Positions 46,187-50,682 of a stretch of 50,682 nucleotides of DNA are shown here, in pieces; position 1 is the first letter of the stretch; every line of letters begins with the position of its first letter. Source of the stretch: Hyphomicrobiales bacterium. GTDB lineage: Bacteria; Pseudomonadota; Alphaproteobacteria; Rhizobiales; Beijerinckiaceae. The notes beneath the pieces are model-generated. The model saw only the letters and a list, made by a program, of their open reading frames with translations, was not told the DNA's origin and made no database searches. The translations under genes and the position numbers were made by a program. The stretch is from assembly GCA_003963405.1 (NCBI GenBank), contig RXIY01000067.1, positions 1 through 50,682 on the forward strand. Direction: 5' to 3'.

Positions 46187-46513
46187 ATGGCGCGACTGGC
46201 TCGGAATCTCTTTCTCGCCCTGGCGGCGGGCGCGGCGGGCGGCGCAGCGGCGTCCTTGTTGCAGCGTCAGGGCGGCGGCGTCCATCCGACCGCGAAGCGC
46301 GCGGTCAGGAGCGGGATGCGGCTCTACGACCGTCTGCGCGGCGTCGTCGGCGAAGCGGCCGAAACGATGACGGACATCGTCGCCGAGGTCCAGGCGGAGA
46401 TGGACGCCGAAAGGCAGGGAGAAGGCGCCCGGCCGGAAGATCTCGCCGACGAGCACGTGGTTCCTTTCGAGATGAAAGGCGCGATGGAGTCGGAGAAGAA
46501 GGCGCATGGCTGA
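46187..46513 (+). CDS. Small membrane protein, PacL-like layout, paralogue A (DUF5132-like)
   Basis: 108 aa. An N-terminal glycine-zipper membrane helix (LALAAGAAGGAAASLL) is followed by VHPTAKRAVRSGMRLYDRLR and an amphipathic acidic helix ETMTDIVAEVQAEMDAE. It is homologous to the protein at 50004 (PxxKxAhRxGhxxYD ... DIhAEhxAEh). The order membrane helix, basic amphipathic part, then DIVAEA-type helix recalls mycobacterial PacL (DUF1490) partners of P-type ATPases. GGAG 8 nt before the ATG at 46187 decides the start; its stop overlaps the next gene by 8 nt. Likely an inner-membrane partner of the ATPase. Confidence 0.7.
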   Translation: MARLARNLFLALAAGAAGGAAASLLQRQGGGVHPTAKRAVRSGMRLYDRLRGVVGEAAETMTDIVAEVQAEMDAERQGEGARPEDLADEHVVPFEMKGAMESEKKAHG

Positions 46514-46976
46514 CCTTCCGCAGGCCTATGTCGTTCACGAAACGCCGTCCCGGCTACGCCTGAAGGTGCCGGCGCGTCGCCACGACAAGGCGTTTTTCGG
46601 CGCGGCCGCGCGGATGTTGTCCGAAAGAGCTCCAGCGGCGCGGATCGACGCCAATCCGGTCACCGCCAGCATTCTCATCTGCGGACCCGACAGCGCGCGG
46701 CTGATCAGGGAGCTCGACGAGGGCGGACCGTTTCGCCTCTCCACCGAGCCCGAGAGCCAGATTGGCGAATTGGGCCGCGAGATGCAGGCGCTCAACCGGC
46801 GCCTGCTGAACTTCTCCGCCGGGCGCATCGACGCCCGCGCCTATATCGTTCTTGCGCTCCTCGTGAGCGCCATGGTCCAGATTGCGCGGGGACGCGTCTT
46901 CGCGCCCGCCGTCACGCTGCTCTGGTACGCGGGCGAGGCGATCCGCGCCTGGACGCCAGATGAGACGCGGCGCTGA
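46506..46976 (+). CDS. HMA-like domain protein with C-terminal membrane segment
   Basis: 156 aa. Residues ~8-80 resemble the degenerate HMA domain of its neighbours (VHETPSRLRLKVPARR ... ASILICGPDSARLIREL) with no CxxC. The C-terminal half contains a membrane helix (YIVLALLVSAMVQIARG) and a second hydrophobic stretch (FAPAVTLLWYAGEAI). The start codon overlaps the end of the upstream small membrane protein gene and the ATPase starts 10 bp after its stop, so the three are translationally coupled. It may present the domain at the membrane next to the pump. Confidence 0.7.
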   Translation: MADLPQAYVVHETPSRLRLKVPARRHDKAFFGAAARMLSERAPAARIDANPVTASILICGPDSARLIRELDEGGPFRLSTEPESQIGELGREMQALNRRLLNFSAGRIDARAYIVLALLVSAMVQIARGRVFAPAVTLLWYAGEAIRAWTPDETRR

Positions 46977-46986
46977 GGCGGCGCCA

Positions 46987-49947
<2,961 letters not shown>

Positions 49948-50003
49948 TACGCGATCTGGAAGGGCCAATTGCAGTTGGCTGAACCCTCAACGAGGAGGAT
50001 GAA

Positions 50004-50282
50004 ATGGCGCTGCTGGAAGATCTGGTGAAAGCGGAAGGAAGCGGCCCGCTCGTGCTCGGCGTCGGCGCCGTCCTGCTCGCGCCGACCCTTTTGCCCGCCG
50101 TTGGCCGCATGCTTCGGCCGATCGTGAAAGGCGCGATCAAGACCGGCATCACCGTCTACGAGGAAACCTACGCGAGCGTGAAGGAAGCCACCGGCGACAT
50201 CATCGCCGAGGCGCGCGCCGAGCTCGAGAGCGAGCATCGCAGCCACCGCGCCGATGGCCATGGCGCGGCGAAGGCGACGTAA
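50004..50282 (+). CDS. Small membrane protein with His-rich tail, PacL-like, paralogue B (DUF5132-like)
   Basis: 92 aa. One membrane helix (PLVLGVGAVLLAPTLLPAV, ~15-33), then RPIVKGAIKTGITVYEETYA and the helix ATGDIIAEARAELESE, ending in EHRSHRADGHG with H78, H81 and H86 available for metal binding. It is a homologue of the protein at 46187. The mycobacterial PacL proteins share this plan: one membrane helix, an IVAEAR-type helix and a metal-binding C-terminus, and they stabilise their cognate pump. GAGGAGG lies 7 nt before the ATG. It follows the ATPase by 56 bp on the same strand. Confidence 0.75.
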   Translation: MALLEDLVKAEGSGPLVLGVGAVLLAPTLLPAVGRMLRPIVKGAIKTGITVYEETYASVKEATGDIIAEARAELESEHRSHRADGHGAAKAT

Positions 50283-50568
50283 ACAGCCGCCGCCTGGTTC
50301 AGACTCCCGTAAACGCCGTCTCGAAGCATGAGGCTTCGGGGCGGCTCGGCTGGGCGGGGGCGGCAAGGGCCGTCTCTGCAACGCCAAGCGTCAATTGGCG
50401 CGCGAAACGGTCACTAAGGAGGCCAAAAAAGGCTCGCCCCGACCGCGTCGGCGGCCGCGCTTCCGAGAGTTTTTTTAGCCCCGAGCGCCTCCCGAGCGTG
50501 CATTTTTCCATGTAACCATCTGTATTCGTGCCGTTAAGTTCGCGATCAAAGGATTTTCAAAAAAGGGT
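50283..50568. other. Intergenic stretch before the right-edge promoter; no gene seen
   Basis: Open frames here lack coding character. A T run (GTTTTTTTAG, about 50468-50477) may end transcription from the left, but I find no clean stem before it. Confidence 0.4.
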
Positions 50569-50597
50569 TTGACATGCTTGGTCGTCGTCCGTATAAC
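50569..50597 (+). promoter_or_regulatory. Consensus sigma-70 promoter, possibly of an rRNA operon
   Basis: TTGACA (50569-50574), a 17-nt spacer and TATAAC (50592-50597), preceded by an A-rich stretch (TTTTCAAAAAAGGG). The following ~85 nt contain no gene start but a small hairpin (CTTCG ... CGAAG). This layout is typical of alphaproteobacterial rRNA promoters with their leader; the gene itself lies outside the window. Confidence 0.65.
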
Positions 50598-50682
50598 GCA
50601 TTCATCGACGGCGGCGCTGCGAGTGAGCGGCGGGCGCGGTCGCTTCTTCGCCTTTAGACGAAGGGTGCTTGGCTCGACTGAG

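Noticed and set aside
50299-50511. Minus-strand 70-codon frame before the right-edge promoter
   Set aside because: No ribosome site or domain; ends in the T-run region.

Overview
The window looks like chromosomal DNA from an alphaproteobacterium, most likely Hyphomicrobiales (Rhizobiales), in or near the Methylocystaceae/Beijerinckiaceae. This is inferred from the high GC content, a PhyR-type receiver, bactofilin, DUF445, an NDUFA9-like protein, a B12-dependent methylmalonyl-CoA mutase, PHA synthase and Calvin-cycle-type genes. No methane or methanol oxidation gene lies inside, so a methanotroph or methylotroph identity is only a guess. A consensus sigma-70 promoter at the right edge may lead into an rRNA operon.

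Region 1 (0-13.6 kb) is a carbon-reserve and phosphoribosyl cluster: the end of a BON/OmpA protein, glycogen phosphorylase, bactofilin, PHA synthase, a PRPP-synthase-like enzyme, a second PhaC-like hydrolase with a cysteine nucleophile, an APH-fold kinase, a phosphoribosyltransferase, PEP synthase (followed by a clear terminator) and an OprB porin.

Region 2 (13.65-25 kb) reads as an accessory island ending beside tRNA-Met: an orphan GNAT-like protein, small secreted proteins, a 731-residue porin that joins two different beta-barrels, and a heavy-metal-type RND exporter (permease and adaptor on the minus strand; outer-membrane channel and a PII-like protein on the plus strand).

Region 3 (25.4-30.4 kb) is a compact operon of phosphoribulokinase, transketolase, class II aldolase and ribulose-phosphate epimerase, without RuBisCO, followed by tRNA-Gln.

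Region 4 (30.4-43.6 kb) mixes small secreted proteins, two paralogous winged-helix regulators (31.9 and 36.4 kb), an aminotransferase, a YgiQ radical-SAM protein, a probable minus-strand small RNA with C/U-rich loops, a PhyR-receiver-like response regulator without the sigma-mimic domain, a universal stress protein, a cytochrome c, methylmalonyl-CoA mutase, membrane proteins, an NDUFA9-like reductase and tRNA-Leu.

Region 5 (43.7-50.3 kb) is the most interesting stretch. It holds three proteins sharing a degenerate HMA-like domain without CxxC, one of them a 986-residue P-type ATPase, and two homologous small membrane proteins whose layout recalls the mycobacterial PacL (DUF1490) partners of metal P-type ATPases. 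I propose it as a little-described multi-component cation transport platform.
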